Origin: Sympetrum striolatum
Lineage: Eukaryota; Arthropoda; Insecta; Odonata; Libellulidae
Assembly (NCBI GenBank): GCA_947579665.1
Contig: OX388343.1
Location: 87,276,254 to 87,340,253 of the forward strand
Length of the DNA: 64,000 nt
Reading direction: 5' to 3'
The stretch's first letter is position 1. Every line of letters begins with the position of its first letter. Positions 53,601 through 64,000 of this stretch are shown one piece after another. The position numbers were made by a program, and so were the translations under genes. The notes under the pieces were generated by a model. The model had not been told where the DNA came from. It was given only the letters and a program-made list of their open reading frames with translations, and ran no database searches.

Positions 53601-56600
53601 ACCTTCAGGTCTTTGAGAAATGTAATCTTTCCACATCTTTTGAACCATCTGCTGAAACATGTCAGGATAGTCATACACATAGGTTGTCCCAGAACTCTGA
53701 GCTTGAAACCGTTTTTGCTGGAGATAATCTTTTGTCATGTAAGGGACTGATATCGGTAATCCATGTAGTGGTCCAGTCTTTGGTCCATAGGCTTCAAACT
53801 TAATCTGAAAGACAGATTAAAAATTGAAAAGTAATCAATATGTAACATATTAGTATATAGTATACAATTCACTTATAACACAAGAAAATTTTTCTAAGTA
53901 AAAGCTCATTAATTCAACTTTTCACTTACAATTCCTGATTTGGGATCAGTAACTTCCCTATACATGCAAATATCCAAGTAATAGCCTGATTCATTGGCGA
54001 TGCACAGACGGATGTTTGTAGTTTTGCTAGTGGTAGTTGGTCTGATTGTCATTTTTAGCTCTGCCTGCAGAACTCTCAACTTCCAAAGCCTGGGTCCATA
54101 CCTCATCACCATACTGGTCACACTTTCTTCAATCTATGCATAACAACATTTTTCATTTTGGTAAATAAATAGGCATATTAAAAGAAAAATTGAAATGGTT
54201 GTTACTAAAACAGAGATTTAAAACTTCTTAAGCCATTACGCAAGTCACCAAGAGCCTTTACTGTGAGCAAATCAAGGAACAGAGAAAGATCTCTTGGTGG
54301 GTTTTCCAAAGGTATTACCATGTTTCTAGAATAGGATGCAGTATAGCCTCTAGCCACCAACAGTAAAGTAACATACAACCAAATACTAAAAAAGCAATAT
54401 TAATTCAATGAATTTCATGAATTTACCTTAGAAGGATCCATGATGACAGTGGGGACAAAATTGAGGAAAATGTGATTGCAATCAGTTCGTTTGCTGTAGG
54501 GGTGAGAGAAAGCTATTTCCAGTTCATCCATAGCCTCCAATAATACCCTCTCTCCTTCATTTTGAAGATATTCAAAAGATGCCTCCTTTGTGATTAGATC
54601 TGAATGACGAATGATTGAGCGTATAAAGAAACGGAAGTCTGTCACCTCTTGCCCTTTAGCCACCTGAGAAATTAATAAGGAAAACCAATGACAACAGGCC
54701 TTAGAGAAAGCTGATAAAAACACAAGCAATTATAATAACAAATGAAATTTAGAGAATGGTATAACTGTTAGTCAAGAAATATGCTAATACAATGTTTCTC
54801 AGGATTTAATTATATGCTTATTATTAGCTATTTTCACTTTGAGACATTTGGGGCAGAAATTTGTCAGGGACTGAACTAAGCTGAAGTATACACATGTTCA
54901 GGAATAAACTCCTTTAAAAATTACTGGGGGTTACTTAAAGTGAAAAACTTCTATAGACACTTAAGCCTGGTAAACATCTACGAAATCAATTGTATTGCAA
55001 TTTCATACATACAATAAATTTATGTAAGGAATGCAGAGATCTACCTATTGATACAATGCATCAGAAATCACTGTAGAAAATGATATTTCAAACCTTTTGT
55101 ATTTTAAACCTATTGTACTTTTAAGAATCTACTAACTTATATAATTCTATTACAAAGGTAATTAAAATGAGAAAGATATTTATCCCCTTTATGGAGTAGA
55201 TTCTAAATTAATCTTTTTTCACTTCATTTATTAAGCTTTTAAATAAGATCTTGTTTCATTTAAAAAATTAATCAGCCACCTATCTCTGAAATTGAAAGGC
55301 TACAGGTGAGAATCTCTACGGAAGAATTAATGTAGAATAGAAACAATGATAAAAGAATTTTAACAAGTGTATTGCTGCCAAAATAGGATTAACTTTCCAA
55401 GTTATGATAGAATGGAGATGAGAAATGAAATTAATATGTTTAAGCTTATATGTTTCCTAAGTAATAACAACAAAGGATGAAAAAACATCATTTCCGTTTA
55501 CCTTGGCCTTTCCAAGATACAAAAGCATCTTCTGGTTCGATGTAGGCAGAGCTTCCAAGTCGTAAGTTCTCATACGGTTCAATTCCAACTGGAATGCTAA
55601 TGCTGGCTCCAAATGGCGATATATTCTGTCTTCTGCATAGCCATCACGAGCCCTGTAGGTGAAAAATTTAGGGAACTGGCGATTGGCTAAGGTCAGGAAT
55701 GTTATACGTCTCACTCCTCTCTTGAGCATGTCCTCTTGTCGGTAAGCACAGAAGGCACCAAATCTTCGACTAAGAACTTCATCATCTTCTTCACAGCTAT
55801 GCTTTCCATTTGGACCACTCTTTGATGATGATAGGCCTGGGTTCTTCAGAGCAATGCTTAGGATGTGAATAGGTTCTCTAGACTAAAGAAAGGAAATTTT
55901 GTTTCATTGATACAAACTTGAGGCTTTTAAAAACTATAATGAGTTATCACGCTAGAAATTAAATAATTATTGATTGATAATGAATTAATGAATAAGGTAA
56001 AAATTTCAAACAAAAACAACCATGGAAGCATATTTTCACGTAACATTATTTCAGAAACACATAGAGGAATATAAAATTTAATCACGTTTCCGCAAACTGA
56101 GTAACTAGTAGAAGAAACATTGTTACTATGATTCATACTGTACAATGATTACTGAGAAATATTATTAAAGGTCAACAAAGATTTACAGTCTTTAAATTGA
56201 AAGAACTGCTTGAGAATTAAACTCAAATGTTTAGGATGATTAATAATATATAATATGATAGAAAGGCCTATTTCTGAAGAAAAATGTCTAAAAAATTCAA
56301 TGGGTAGCACTTAATAAAATCACTGGGCAACTTGCTAGGGCCAGCTGTAGCTAAAGCACCTGGCCAAGGAGGAGAGCCTTACTTATAACAGTATGATACT
56401 ACTATATTTACGATAACTACATTTCTACCAAGTTTTTAAGTCTGACAGGTTTCAAGAGATATCTGAATGGAAATCACTCTTTATAATTCCAACTTTAGAG
56501 TAAAATAAATACATATGAGGTTTCATAAATATCTTTTCCAAAAATCATGTGCTTATAATATTATAACTTCAAAGAGGATAGTTTCATAACTGAAGATTTC

Positions 56601-59600
56601 TTTTCCTTCACTACTTGCTTAATCCTTTAAAGGTAACAATTACGTTTTGAGCAATAATTTAAATTCAGGTAAACAAAGAAGAAATAAATTAACACATTAG
56701 GCTTTTGGGAAACAGAAAATAAGCAAAATAACCTTTTCAATTTCTTCACTTTGCGCTGACTCTCCTATTGACATGGAAATATTGATTGAAGTTGACAACC
56801 GACATTCACTGTTTTCCACTGCTTCCATCACTTTAGGATTCACTGTGCACGACACACACTCAAAATCATCGAGCAACTCCAAAATTTCATCAGCATAAGA
56901 CTCAAATTCCTCAAAGGATGTGAAAGCTGCCATACATCCTGTTCGCTGACAATCTTCCATGTAATTACCCATGGATAAGGAAGAGCCACCTACTGGGTTG
57001 TCGGATGTCATGTTAGCACTAGTGGCACTCCAACCTGTTTCAGCATCAATTCCCTCCTCTCCATACAGCCCAATTACTCGGTTGTGAGGATGCCTATAAG
57101 TGGCAAAATAATTCATAAATACCGTATTTATTTGAAAATAGTGCCCCATGGAATTAAAAAATTGACAATTTAAAAAGCCTTTTTGGCTTGCCAATTCCCT
57201 TTCTATTAAAAAACTATGAGCCGATAGTTTAGTCTGTTGTCTTTAGGGGCTTGAAGAGTGAAAATATCTATAGTGAATTAGTTGGAACGTTAGAAGAGTT
57301 ACATAGGAACAGGGTGAGCAAAGGATGCGGCCAGTCCTGCGCTATGGGACTTGCGCAGAAATATTGTGCCGTTGATTCTAACACTCACCCCAATATCTAG
57401 GCCAAAAAAGACCCAAAAGAGTGCACCTTATTTTCAAGTGAATACAGAACATTGCAAATTATGTATCTAATTCATTCACAATTAAAAGTATCAATTAAAA
57501 ACCAACAATTTGAATTACTAAATAGTTACAACAGTTAAATCAAGAGGAATAAAATAGAAGATTAGAAATCAATAAAGCCACAAAAAATTCTAATATAGTA
57601 TATTCTGCTTAAAATAATTGACAATTACGGCCATAAGTACGGCCAATAAGTAATAAGACTAAAAAGGTTTGAAAACTATACTTAGGTTCATTAAACCACT
57701 TTCTTAACAATCCAAATTAATTTTGAAGAATTCCTCTATAAATCTGTTAAAACCATATAAAATTTCTTTAACAACAACAATAATCTGAGGCTCAAAAGAT
57801 GAGCCAGAGTAAAGTTAAAAAAAATGATTACCTGTTTGGATGAGAAGATGGAAGAAGGAACTGAAAATTGACCAGGCAAACATCCCCAGAAAGTTCCAAA
57901 TGTTGAAGGCAAGTCAGTTCATAAGAGATGTAAGCCCGCCTGACATAAACCTAAATGAAGAAATAAGAATACTTATAAACAGCAAAATTAAAACTACAGG
58001 TATACCTTGTCTAAGATGTTAATTGATGAAAACAGTTTTCAGAGTATGAGTTTTTAAAAATGGAGATATGATAATCGTAAAAAGTCAAATATTAAATTAT
58101 GTTATTAGAAATTTTTGATATATATACAAAGAAAAATGGCAAACAAGCTGAATATTTTAAATAAATCCTTTATGTTTTCATGACAAACTTAAAGATTGGA
58201 CTGGATTCTCTCACAAACATAAATCGTTAATGGAGATGGATGTATTATCTAAATGGTCGTGTAGAAATAAACAAACAAAATGAGCATCCATAAATGGGAA
58301 TTTTGTACAAGTTAGTGTTGATCTCATTATACTTCTTAAACTACTCAAAAACTCAAGTAAAAGATAGATAGTCAATATTAGAACATTTTTCAGCAAATCG
58401 TACACTTTTGTAGGGAATTTCTTAGGTTTAACAAAGAAATTCAAATTGATGCATTGCTCTACATAAACACTTAACAATTCCAAAAGAGAAAAAGGCGAAA
58501 TACACTTTATACAAATGCTATGACAATACAACATGATGAATGATATTGAAAATTTAGCCACAAATACAGAAGACACTAAAGTCTAATGACATTTTCATCT
58601 AACACATGTTAGAAACATCATAGGGCATCGGGAATAAATTGAGCATTGCTATTTAGTAGGCACACCTCTTAAATAGTTAAACTTCAAGTTGGTGTTCTAT
58701 CAGTGCCAATAGATTTTAATTTGGTCTAGCTGTAACGCTAACAACCCACAGGAGTGAAAAATATTGAATATTTGTTGTCCCTTACAAAAAGAAAAACATC
58801 TTTACATTATTAAATTATGCTTAGCTATGGTGAGTGGTCAGCAATAATGTAAAATGTGGACAATTTTCAAATAAAAATATCTCAGATTCGGATTTTCCAA
58901 AGGATAAATTTGCGAGCCCATGGTTGTAAAATGGGAGTTAGTAAAGTGAGATTAATCTGCTAAATTTTTAGATTTAAGGCTATGGGCTGTTAATTTCAAA
59001 AGGGAAATTAATATAAGTTAAAGTTAATAATAAAAAAATAAAAGGAAACAAGAAGGGAATGATTTCATTAGTTTGCTATTATTTACAGCACAAGGTACCT
59101 CAAGAGCAGCCATGCATACGGCCTTGTTGATATGATAAAAGAAATCATGCAGGATATCAAAAATAGAAGTCTCTGACATAATAAGCTTCTGCAAATTTTC
59201 AGGATGAAAATCATGTCCATACATATCTACAGCAGACAAAAATATTGACTCCATTTGATTGTGACGGAGCTCATAAGCTGGTTGATGAGCCGCTATTAAA
59301 ACCTGGAAAAAAAATCACCAAATGTATTCAAAAGTATTTTTAAGCAATTAAGTTAATCTAGATAACATTTAAACATATTTTCACACAAAAACAATATGTA
59401 TAGTCACCTGGCGAGCTCTCAAGGCCACTCTGGAATGTTCACTTCGATTCAATGAAGTAAGCTCATTCAAAGTTGAAGCTAGTTCATCAGTGAGTCCTGG
59501 TTCATTGGCCCAAAGATGATCAATCAGCATGGTGACCAGCATATTTTTCCTTGAAACCTGACATTTAAATGCTTCATTAGGCAACTTATAGCAGATGGAT

Positions 59601-62600
59601 ATGAATAGTTTTGTTGTGAATACAACTTTTACAATGCCAAAAAGCTATGGTTGATTGCCATGTTTTATACAATCAATGAAGATTGCATGATTTACTCATC
59701 TTTGTATTTATAATTGAAAAATAGAATAAATGATTTTATTCTTCACTTTTCAATTAAACGATCATGCAAGATGAATATAAATTTCAATTCAAACCTACAT
59801 GAAATTTTCCATCTACCTTCTGAACAATAAAATCACAATATATGAAGTTAATACTGATAATTAGAGGCAGTTTTATGTTGCGCTCCAACATGAAGATTAA
59901 AATTTAAAACAATGTTTTAAATTGGATACACTGACTGATAAAAGATAACTTCACTGAGTAAAGATTTAAATGTAGCTTTTGGGAGATATGTAGATTGAAA
60001 TTAACCTATTCTCACCTGACTATGAGAGAATATAGTTGCAGTCACAGCTGCCATATCATCTTTGTGCTTCTCTCGTAGGGCCGAGACACATTTGTCATAG
60101 TGACCTTGTAAGATAAATAAACAAGTCAACCAAAAATTTTATTTACCAGACATGGATTAGAGGAACAAAAAATTCATATGAACCTCAATTTCAGAAGGAT
60201 ATAATGAACACACCCTGTTGGAACTGGCTTTCAACTGCATAATACTGACGTAACAAGTCATGGACAGCAGTCTTCATCCTACCCCTGATACCACTGCGGT
60301 ATCTTTGAACGAGTTGAACAATCCCTTGTGTGGTGAGAAAGAATACATCACGATCGGCCCGCTTTTGCAGAGTTGCTGCATGGCTGAAATAAATTTAAAT
60401 ATATTAAAGAAAACCTGAGCTGAGTTTTCATACTTAACACAGTAGCAGATAAGTAGTCCAAAACTCTGCATAGAATAATATAGGTAGTGCATCTTGAAAA
60501 TATTAGAGCATCCTTCTAATAAAGAATGAGACTGAGCAGCTTTGACACAGATGTAAACTTTCTGTTACTGTTAGACTCACTCCTGACACATCTATTAAGC
60601 AAATGTAATATGAGCACAGCTATATTGATGATAAGTAACAGCATTGCAAAAAACACTTATTTTAATTTTCAGTTTTATGAAGTATACTTCTGCTTGGGAA
60701 TTTGCAAAATAAGCTTTGCAAAACATGCAATTTATGTGAAACGGGACCTAACGAAAAACGCAAGGACTGCCCAAATTGTTCCTCAAGCATCAAAACTTTA
60801 ATTATCTAAATCAGCAATAGCTATCAACAGTTTCAAGATCTCACTGTGTGATTCAAGAAAGGAAGTTACCCAAAAAAAGGAAGGAACCCAATTTTCATTT
60901 AGAAATCTCATGGTTGAGTAAAAATACTTTCCAGTCAATCCTTGTGCAAAAGATATAGAGAATTCAGAAAAGCCTCAAGATCTGATTTCCTCTAAATCCT
61001 TACACAATCCTCATTATTTACCCTCGTATCGCTAAAAGATTATACGATTAATTTCCAATCACCCAGCCAACAGAAGATTAAATAATAGCCTAAAAATACC
61101 TGTCAATAACACTGGCAATTTGCTGACTAGGAAACTGAGCAAGAACAGAGGTGATATTGCTAGCATATAGTGACATGAGCTTGCGAATTTTCTTCTCGAC
61201 AGAAATTGGAATTCGACCAGATATAGTAGCAATGACCTCCTGAAGTTCTAGGAGTGGAAGACTTGGATCTCTAAGAGAGGCCATAAATTTCTCAATCACT
61301 TCTTTTAGGCGAGGTAGATGATAGGGGTCTGGGAGACAGTAACCTAAGCAGACAAAAAAGGAAAGATATAAGATTAAGTAGTTAGTAACCTCTGCTTTTT
61401 TGTATCACATGACAAAGCATGAAGAACTGTAAGAGCAAGAGTTCCTCAATTATGCTTCCACCATCATCCAAAAGTTTTGTAAGATGACGCACATAGATTG
61501 TCACTATATACCATCCAGCGTCTTTATAAAGATTAAGTAGGTAAAAATCTTACTACTCACCACCTAACACATTTTCCAAAATCTGCCTGTAGGAATTATG
61601 CACATGGTTCAACTTCTCTGGCACACACTGACTAAGAACAGATTTTCCAGAATCATCTGCACCATGGAATCCTCCGGTGAATTCCTTTGCCTGCGTTACA
61701 AGAGATGGGTCGTCCAATTCTAGACGAGCTAGGAGAGATCCAGACTCAAGGACAGCTCCAGGTCTCTTAACGTAAAATATAGTCCCTGATTCACTAGCTG
61801 TCAATGTCATCACCATTTTCATCACCTGCAAAGAAATATCCCTATTATAATAGATGCTACCATAAAAGACAATGAGGGTAGTAGGTTGTTAAGGGTAGAG
61901 GGAGTAGGTATTTAAGCTGATTAAAAATATACAAAGAACTCCAATTGGATTGTTGGAAATATGTGATTTAAATTGAGTAAATGAGTTTGGTATGTATGAA
62001 ATCCTATTTTGAGAAATAAAATATGTTTTATAAAAACATTTTGCTGAGATGAATTTATTCAGAATTAGTCAAAATGTTACAATTAGATGAATGTTAAGAT
62101 TAGTAAACTAAACTAAAAAAATAAAAAATGAATGATTAAATTTAAGTTCAACCAATCACATGTTAGCCTCCACTTCCAAAATGTGTATTTATAACAGTAA
62201 GCTTTCAAATTTATTGAACAAAAAGTTCCAATCCATTTTGTTTAAAGCAATCCAGACATTTTTCAAAATAAACTTCACCGTGATTTTTGCTTACCTCAAT
62301 TTCAGCATAGGCTTGTCCAGCAAAAACGTGTCCACCATCTTCTATGAGAAAATTTAAAAGCTTGCCAGCAGATGGAGAGCGAAGCAAAGAAGGATCATTT
62401 TCCTTCTCAAAAATGCAGGTGAGGTTTCCAATGACAATGCGATATCTGTCCACTTCCTCCTTCATGTAGGTGGTGTAACTTGCTCCATCACAAGACAGCA
62501 GCATTCCTATAAAATAAAGAACGAAACCATTCCTTATAGAAACTATGGGAAATATTTTAAAGCTCAAACTAATTTTTACTTAGGATTCACAAAACAAAAT

Positions 62601-63764
62601 TCATTGTTTATTTTGAAGATTGAGTTTAGCACATAAAAATTCTTTTTGCTAAAATATTGCAATAAATAATTATACATTTTCCCAGAGAATTCATGAAAAC
62701 TGTATTGGTTTTCTGAGAAGTTGAGCCGATTTTGAAAATAATAGATAATTATTTAATTACATAATAATATAATTTATATTCTTACAGATACATCAATTTA
62801 TTGAATCAATGGAGGCTTTAGGTAATAATGGTAAATCAATGCTGGAATCGTTAACAAAGACCATAATTTTCCAGGGCACAATTTCTAATAGTGAGAAATA
62901 GATTGAACATCAATTAAGTCATTCCAATTCTTTCCGGCAAAAAAAATTCAGCCTGATAAATTCAATTAGCAAAACGTGCTTTTCTAAATTAAATGCCCTT
63001 TTGAACTTGACAAGCAAAAATTCTTACCAAGCAAGAAAATTACATTGAAGATAAGTTCCATTTTTTTAGAAGTTTTAATAAAATTAATTTAAAATTTGAC
63101 TCAAAGTGAGAGTATACCATAATAATTACTTAAAAAAATCAATTCTTCCCAATAATTATTCATGTCACTCCATCACTAAACTGAACTGAGGTTTGATTTC
63201 AAGTTATAATAATTATTCCCCCAAAATCAAACATGCCACAAATACATACATACCTCCATCAGACATGCGATGAATATCTACTTCTTTAGTCGATCCATTC
63301 ATAATAAGGAAGTAACTGTTTGGTCCAGATTTAGTTGCAAGGACCATGTACTTCACTCCATCATTGATTAGTTCAACATTCACAACATTATCCAAAGTGT
63401 TAGCTCCCTGAATCTGACCCCTGAAAGTAGAACAAATATCAATGGAATTTCTAATGATTGAGTAACTATGTTTCCTCAAAAAGAATAATTAAGCTAACGT
63501 TATAGTTACCTTTCAAGGGATGATTGAAAGTTCTGGAACGCAGAGAGAATTAATTGATCTGCCACATGAATAGCACCAGTAATCACAGCCAAAATAATGT
63601 CAGGTTTTTCAGATCGAACGCGCTCAGATATAAGGATATCAAGCCAGCTAGTATCTGTGGTATTCATTTGGAAGCTCCTGGTTTCAAGAAGGGTGATCAG
63701 GTATTCCACTGTTGTCCTGAAATCTCCCCGAATAGACAACTCCTTGAGAGCCACCACAAGATTT
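41604..63764 (-). CDS. ACC: Acetyl-CoA carboxylase, 3' 28 coding exons (N-terminus off the right edge)
   Basis: Cytosolic multidomain enzyme making malonyl-CoA from acetyl-CoA, bicarbonate and ATP; rate-limiting for fatty-acid synthesis. Exons (minus): 63764-63510, 63420-63254, 62506-62295, 61825-61561, 61343-61100, 60383-60214, 60104-60016, 59557-59408, 59302-59099, 57950-57832, 57093-56733, 55882-55502, 54663-54427, 54133-53930, 53804-53603, 53460-53360, 52863-52594, 52510-52390, 51719-51511, 51319-51176, 48746-48626, 48300-48107, 47568-47433, 44991-44814, 44108-43814, 43215-43045, 42722-42579, 41801-41604. Phases agree at every join; about 1,846 residues follow the human order to the C-terminus. 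Missing: roughly 500 N-terminal residues, including most of the biotin carboxylase ATP-grasp and the N-terminal AMPK site. Confidence 0.98.
42250..42321. mobile_element. 72-bp fold-back element in an ACC intron
   Basis: CATGGAAAAACGGACTTGAA then AAAAGTCTGA is answered by an inverted copy (TCAGACCTTTTTCAAGTCCG then TTTTTCCATG) across a ~12-base loop. One mismatch in ~30. A very recent-looking hairpin. Confidence 0.75.
45385..46250. repeat. AT-rich minisatellite, ~7 units of ~117-127 bp
   Basis: Recurring blocks in fixed order: CAATTCTCACCCAAA, ATATCGAAATTTGCTTCATT, AACCAAAAATCTCAATTT, AATCATTTTGTCAATATTTA then TTC, T- and A-runs and ATCCT. The AAATCTCAA landmark falls at about 45471, 45590, 45707, 45823, 46014 and 46141. 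The larger gap at 45823-46014 is explained by a SINE insertion. Units are diverged, roughly three quarters identical by eye. Confidence 0.85.
45916..45971 (-). mobile_element. 5'-truncated SINE copy with 12-bp target-site duplication
   Basis: On the minus strand it reads ATGACC...GCTGTTGAGGCACC then TTAATACTACTAC, matching the tail of the SINE at 32654. The direct repeat TCAAATATATTA flanks it exactly (45904-45915 and 45972-45983). It splits one unit of the minisatellite. Confidence 0.8.
46541..47263 (+). repeat. Spaced tRNA-B-box-like motif array
   Basis: TAGTTGAATCCCAG (46541), GTGTTCAATTCCAG (46819), GATTTGATGCCAG (46943), GGGTTCAACATCAG (47102) and GGGTTCAACACCAG (47250) recur about every 120-160 bases, with one double gap. 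Flanking similarity is weak. Possibly an old tandem array of tRNA-related units. Confidence 0.35.
49652..50696. mobile_element. pogo/Tigger-like non-autonomous element, ~1,045 bp
   Basis: Left end CAGTAAGTCCCCAACTTACA and right end, inverted, CAGTGAGTCTCCGAGTTACA, agreeing at 18 of 23 positions including the next three bases. Both ends are flanked by TA, the Tc1/mariner/pogo target. No transposase frame is seen. It fills nearly half of the 2.4-kb ACC intron 48747-51175. Confidence 0.7.
54134..54426 (-). other. ACC intron with an unusually protein-like open frame
   Basis: The minus strand reads [20 protein letters not shown] then [20 protein letters not shown], in a frame of ~70 codons open through most of this 293-base intron. 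The flanking exons join cleanly (DPSK|IEESV, as in human ACC), so the segment is not needed by the enzyme. I recognise no family; it may be chance. Confidence 0.2.
57120..57449. mobile_element. TIR MITE (~330 bp) abutting an ACC splice acceptor
   Basis: Left end TACCGTATTTATTTGAAAAT then AGTGCCCC; right end GTGCACCTTATTTTCAAGTG then AATACAG, an inverted match. The TACCGTATTT start resembles the CGTATAAG family but the inner part differs. It begins only about 23 bases upstream of the TATAG acceptor for the 57093-56733 exon. Confidence 0.7.
57951..59098 (-). other. ACC: ACC intron, no features recognised
   Basis: A 1.15-kb AT-rich intron. A 121-codon minus-strand frame (58211-58576) is open but hydrophobic and unrecognisable. 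No transposon ends or strong hairpins were seen. Confidence 0.7.
61561..63764 (-). other. ACC: ACC segment: end of biotin carboxylase, BT linker and biotin carrier domain
   Basis: Four exons. The first has [14 protein letters not shown] and WLDILI, the end of the biotin carboxylase region (human TTVEYLINLLET). Next come the BT linker ([19 protein letters not shown]) and the carrier domain with [20 protein letters not shown]. The biotin-accepting lysine is in [13 protein letters not shown]; its codon is 61819-61817, and the motif is split by an intron just before VMKM, at 61826-62294. Confidence 0.97.
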
Positions 63765-63779
63765 CTGAAATTAATTATA

Positions 63780-64000
63780 CATGCATTAAAAATAACAGAA
63801 ATTCAATTTGTAATAAACTTAGTCACATATAAAATAATAAAATTACCGAACACCCTAAAATATCAGAATATCTCCTATTCAAAAAATTTTTAAAATATTT
63901 TAAAAATCATGCATTAAAAATAGCAGATATTCAATTTGTAATAAACTTTGTCACATATAAAATTACTGAACACCCTAAAATATCAGAAAATCTCCTATTC
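63780..64000. repeat. Tandem duplication, unit ~128 bp, continuing off the right edge
   Basis: CATGCATTAAAAATA...CAGA-ATTCAATTTGTAATAA...GAACACCCTAAAATATCAGA is present at 63780 and again at 63908, with a few substitutions and one ~8-base length difference. The second copy reaches the window end, so more units may follow in this ACC intron. Confidence 0.9.

Larger units (their letters stand above)
41604..53804 (-). other. ACC: ACC segment: carboxyltransferase (N- and C-) domains
   Basis: Fifteen exons encode the domain that moves CO2 from biotin to acetyl-CoA. Signatures: [91 protein letters not shown], the [20 protein letters not shown] acyl-CoA site, [33 protein letters not shown] and [15 protein letters not shown]. 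The C-terminus ends in a Ser/Gly-rich stretch and TTERIVE, about 30 residues beyond the point where human ACC1 stops. Confidence 0.96.

Noticed and set aside
55878..55880. Alternative acceptor five bases downstream for the 55882-55502 ACC exon
   Set aside because: It would shift phase relative to the preceding exon (…EEIEK); the acceptor before 55882 keeps the frame.
58211..58576. 121-codon minus-strand frame as a gene
   Set aside because: Lies in an ACC intron, is low-complexity hydrophobic, and has no family resemblance.

Overview
This is a 64 kb stretch of an AT-rich, intron-rich animal genome, almost certainly an insect. The protein matches are closest to insect versions of glycogen synthase and acetyl-CoA carboxylase. 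The density of small DNA transposons, a tRNA-derived SINE, an RTE-like LINE remnant and Penelope-like remnants fits a large, transposon-rich genome. The species cannot be fixed from the window alone; a hemimetabolous insect is a guess.

Three protein-coding genes were reconstructed exon by exon, with splice sites and codon phases checked. (1) Glycogen synthase, minus strand: 11 constant coding exons from the ATG at 30825 down to 190, plus a candidate 14-residue cassette microexon at 5929-5970. Its first intron is about 22.7 kb (7956-30686). The last few codons probably lie off the left edge. (2) A BORCS5 (myrlysin, LOH12CR1) homologue, plus strand, 4 exons, 32015-34881, 282 residues. It is head to head with glycogen synthase across about 1.2 kb that probably holds both promoters. 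(3) Acetyl-CoA carboxylase, minus strand: 28 coding exons from 63764 down to the stop at 41604. About 1,846 residues are in the window, from the end of the biotin carboxylase domain through the biotin carrier, central and carboxyltransferase domains. The first ~500 residues lie off the right edge.

Layout: 1-30825 glycogen synthase, mostly intron; 30826-32014 shared upstream region; 32015-34881 BORCS5; 34882-41603 intergenic, tail to tail with ACC, with repeats; 41604-64000 ACC. No rRNA, functional tRNA or CRISPR array was seen.

Repeats explain much of the non-coding sequence: a family of TIR elements with ends like TACCGTAT...CGTATAAG (five copies or ends), a tRNA-derived SINE (three copies, two with perfect target-site duplications), hAT-like and pogo-like non-autonomous elements, Penelope-like and RTE-like remnants, several hairpin MITEs, a 62-bp perfect palindrome, and an AT-rich ~120-bp minisatellite split by a SINE.

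Glycogen synthase and ACC are the key enzymes of glycogen and fatty-acid storage, and in animals both are AMPK-controlled. BORCS5 anchors BORC on lysosomes, which links to nutrient signalling. Their adjacency is noted as possibly interesting, but no functional linkage is shown by the sequence.
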